Both the position numbers and the translations under genes were made by a program. Source: Jaltomata sinuosa (lineage: Eukaryota; Streptophyta; Magnoliopsida; Solanales; Solanaceae). Taken from it: DNA of 64,000 bases. Positions 62,490 through 64,000 of the stretch are shown one piece after another (the stretch's first letter is position 1; every line of letters starts with the position of its first letter). The notes below the pieces were generated by a model. It saw nothing but the letters and a program-made list of their open reading frames with translations. It was not told the origin of the DNA and did not search any database. The stretch spans positions 1 through 64,000 of the forward strand of contig QJPP01005229.1 in NCBI GenBank assembly GCA_003996215.1. The letters run 5' to 3'.

Positions 62490-64000
62490 AAGCAGATACA
62501 AAATGTAATCCTACAGTTCCATGAAAGCTAGATACTGTTCCAAGTTTTGCACTACCCTTTCCTTACACCAGAAATATAGATTTTGCAAGCATTTATTTTT
62601 TAGCATAGGGACCTTGAGCCTCGGATATCCAAAGCATCTTCTGTTTCTTTCCAGACAAATGGTCCACATGATGCATAAAGGAATGGTCTTCCATATCTTC
62701 TCCCTCCTCTTGCCTACCGTTTGACCCTTCCAAATCTCCAATAAACTTCTAACACTATTAGGCATTCCCCATTTCACCCAGAGATATAAAGGAACAGATC
62801 CCAGATCTATGTCGTATGCTTGCAGTGAAGAAATGGATGATTAACATACTCCTGATTTGCTTCAGAAGAAAAACATGTGTTGCATAAAGCATATTCTCTC
62901 TTAGTAGCATATCTTGAGCAAGACATTTGTTCCAGGCAGCAATCCATCCAAAACCAGCAACTTCAATTGATACTTTGGTCTTCCAAAGCATCTTCCAAGA
63001 CCATAGCTCCTGCCCCAACACCTGTCCAAAATCAAGTTTTGCACCGATTTCCAACCTCCACCATTATATAAATGAGGGAATTTTGTAAGATAGGCCATAA
63101 CTACAAATACAATTTAACAACCTGGCTCCTGTATATGAAATCATTGGACTAGGATCCTAGAAATCTTTTTTATCATATCAAACAGTAATCAGTTTGTTCC
63201 GAGGCTCACTTTCTTCTTAGTTAAATCTCCATAGTCATTTGCACAGTAGAATCTTGTTATGAAGCTTCAAATTCCTCACCACAAGCGCTCCATCTTCCAT
63301 ACTTCTCATTACTTTCTGTCAATTTGCATAACTTTCTTTTCTTTCTGCATTTCCTTCCAGAGAAAATGACTCCCAATGAAGTTGATTTTCTTTTGAACTG
63401 CTCAAGGTATAGGGAATAATGACATTAAATAAGTTGGTATATCATGCGGTACACTATTAACCAAAATGAAGCTCCCTCCAAAGGATAAACATTGTTTGTT
63501 CCACGTGGACATCTTCTTTGTGCATGTACCTATCATATCCCTACCACATTCTCTTGACATTCCTTTTTCCACCAAGTGGAAGAAAATAAATGGTTGGGAA
63601 CTTTTCAATTTTGCAACCCAAACTATCTCCTAGTTCATCAATCATATGATAAGAATTAGTATTGAAAATGCAACTCTTTGTCAGATTTATTTTCAAACCT
63701 GAAACTGCCTCAAATGCCAATGGTATTCCCCTAAGATGAAGCAATTGTCCCCTCTTAGCTTCACAGAACAGAAGGGTATCATCTGCAAATAAGATGTGTG
63801 AGACATTCCTTTCACCTCTTCCCTGACTACATTTTACATCCCCCAACCCACCTATTAGCTTCTCAGGTTTTTTCAACATGAAACTCAGAATTTCCATTTC
63901 CAGAAGAAAGAGATGAGGGGAGGAGGGATTCCCTGTCTCAATCCTCTCTGGATGTGCTGAATATTCCTATGGACTGGAGCAACTGAGACATCGAAAAAGG
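62490..64000 (-). mobile_element. L1-type LINE, 3' half, running off the right edge
   Basis: Minus-strand order from 64,000: RT block GLRQGNPSSP (about 63,945), catalytic HILFADDTLLFCEA (about 63,785), FEAVSGLKINLTKSC, then WNKQCLSFGGSFILVNSVPH and PTYLMSLFPIP, zf-RVT WSWKMLWKTKVSIEVAGFGW, and a tail IWKTIPLCIMWTICLERNRR with CLQNLYFWCKERVVQNLEQY. Frames shift several times. The segment between 63,400 and 63,060 is diverged. Decayed copy. Confidence 0.85.
63541..63897 (-). pseudogene. LINE reverse transcriptase fragment with FADD motif
   Basis: 118 residues including the catalytic FADDTLLF block and FEAVSGLKINLTKSCIF, which follow each other in plant L1 elements. The frame ends in LGGKRNVKRMW, where the next block is shifted. 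Not functional alone. Confidence 0.85.

Overview
This window is nuclear DNA of a flowering plant, almost certainly a member of the Solanaceae. That call is an inference from several things visible in the sequence: intron-containing plant genes, Ty3/gypsy elements of the Tekay (Del) type, Ty1/copia and L1-type LINE remnants, and at least six copies of a short SINE-type 3' end that finishes in (TTG)n, which is the hallmark of the tobacco TS / Solanaceae SolS SINEs. No bacterial, organellar or viral genes are present.

Left part (1-28,264): retrotransposon heterochromatin. Positions 1-2,978 are scrambled pieces of a Tekay-type element: pol on the minus strand, an LTR piece in inverted orientation, then an LTR piece in direct orientation. 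Next is a nearly full-size minus-strand Tekay element (2,979-14,618) with two LTRs of about 3.25 kb, a tRNA-Met-type primer binding site, gag, protease, RT, RNase H, integrase and a chromodomain, broken by stop codons, many of them CAG-to-TAG. Positions 14,619-17,550 and 25,242-25,994 are a non-coding repeat background into which a second, plus-strand gypsy element (17,551-25,241) has inserted. In that element the end of the 5' LTR, the primer site and gag are replaced by a piece of a foreign LTR. A single LTR of another family (25,995-27,592) abuts a minus-strand copia remnant with its 5' LTR (to 28,264).

Middle (28,265-33,400): AT-rich sequence with two degenerate tandem-repeat blocks and no gene that I can support. 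At 33,555-35,070 (+) is a complete four-exon gene for mitochondrial small ribosomal subunit protein mS23 (188 aa). Downstream of it (35,943-39,750) are a SINE end, a LINE RNase H fragment and a gypsy integrase remnant that carries a SINE with a perfect 16-bp target duplication.

Right part (40,704 to beyond 58,774, minus strand): a large gene for a SAC-domain phosphoinositide phosphatase of the plant SAC1-SAC5 type. Eleven exons are supported by reading frame, splice-phase continuity and GT/AG sites, and one more is tentative. Its N-terminal exons lie outside the window or were not found. Its introns are packed with nested transposons: one 6.8-kb intron holds a LINE with another LINE and a SINE inside it, a copia 3' end whose LTR contains a SINE, and a gypsy LTR piece with a TAA-flanked MITE that itself contains a SINE. 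Upstream of the last recognised exon lie a Helitron-like AT-rich repeat, a LINE end, a TTA-flanked MITE, a TRIM-like element and another minus-strand LINE that runs off the right edge.

The two cellular genes do not form a pathway together: one acts in mitochondrial translation, the other in phosphoinositide turnover on endomembranes. Much of the rest is transposon debris; segments where nothing was recognised are listed as such.
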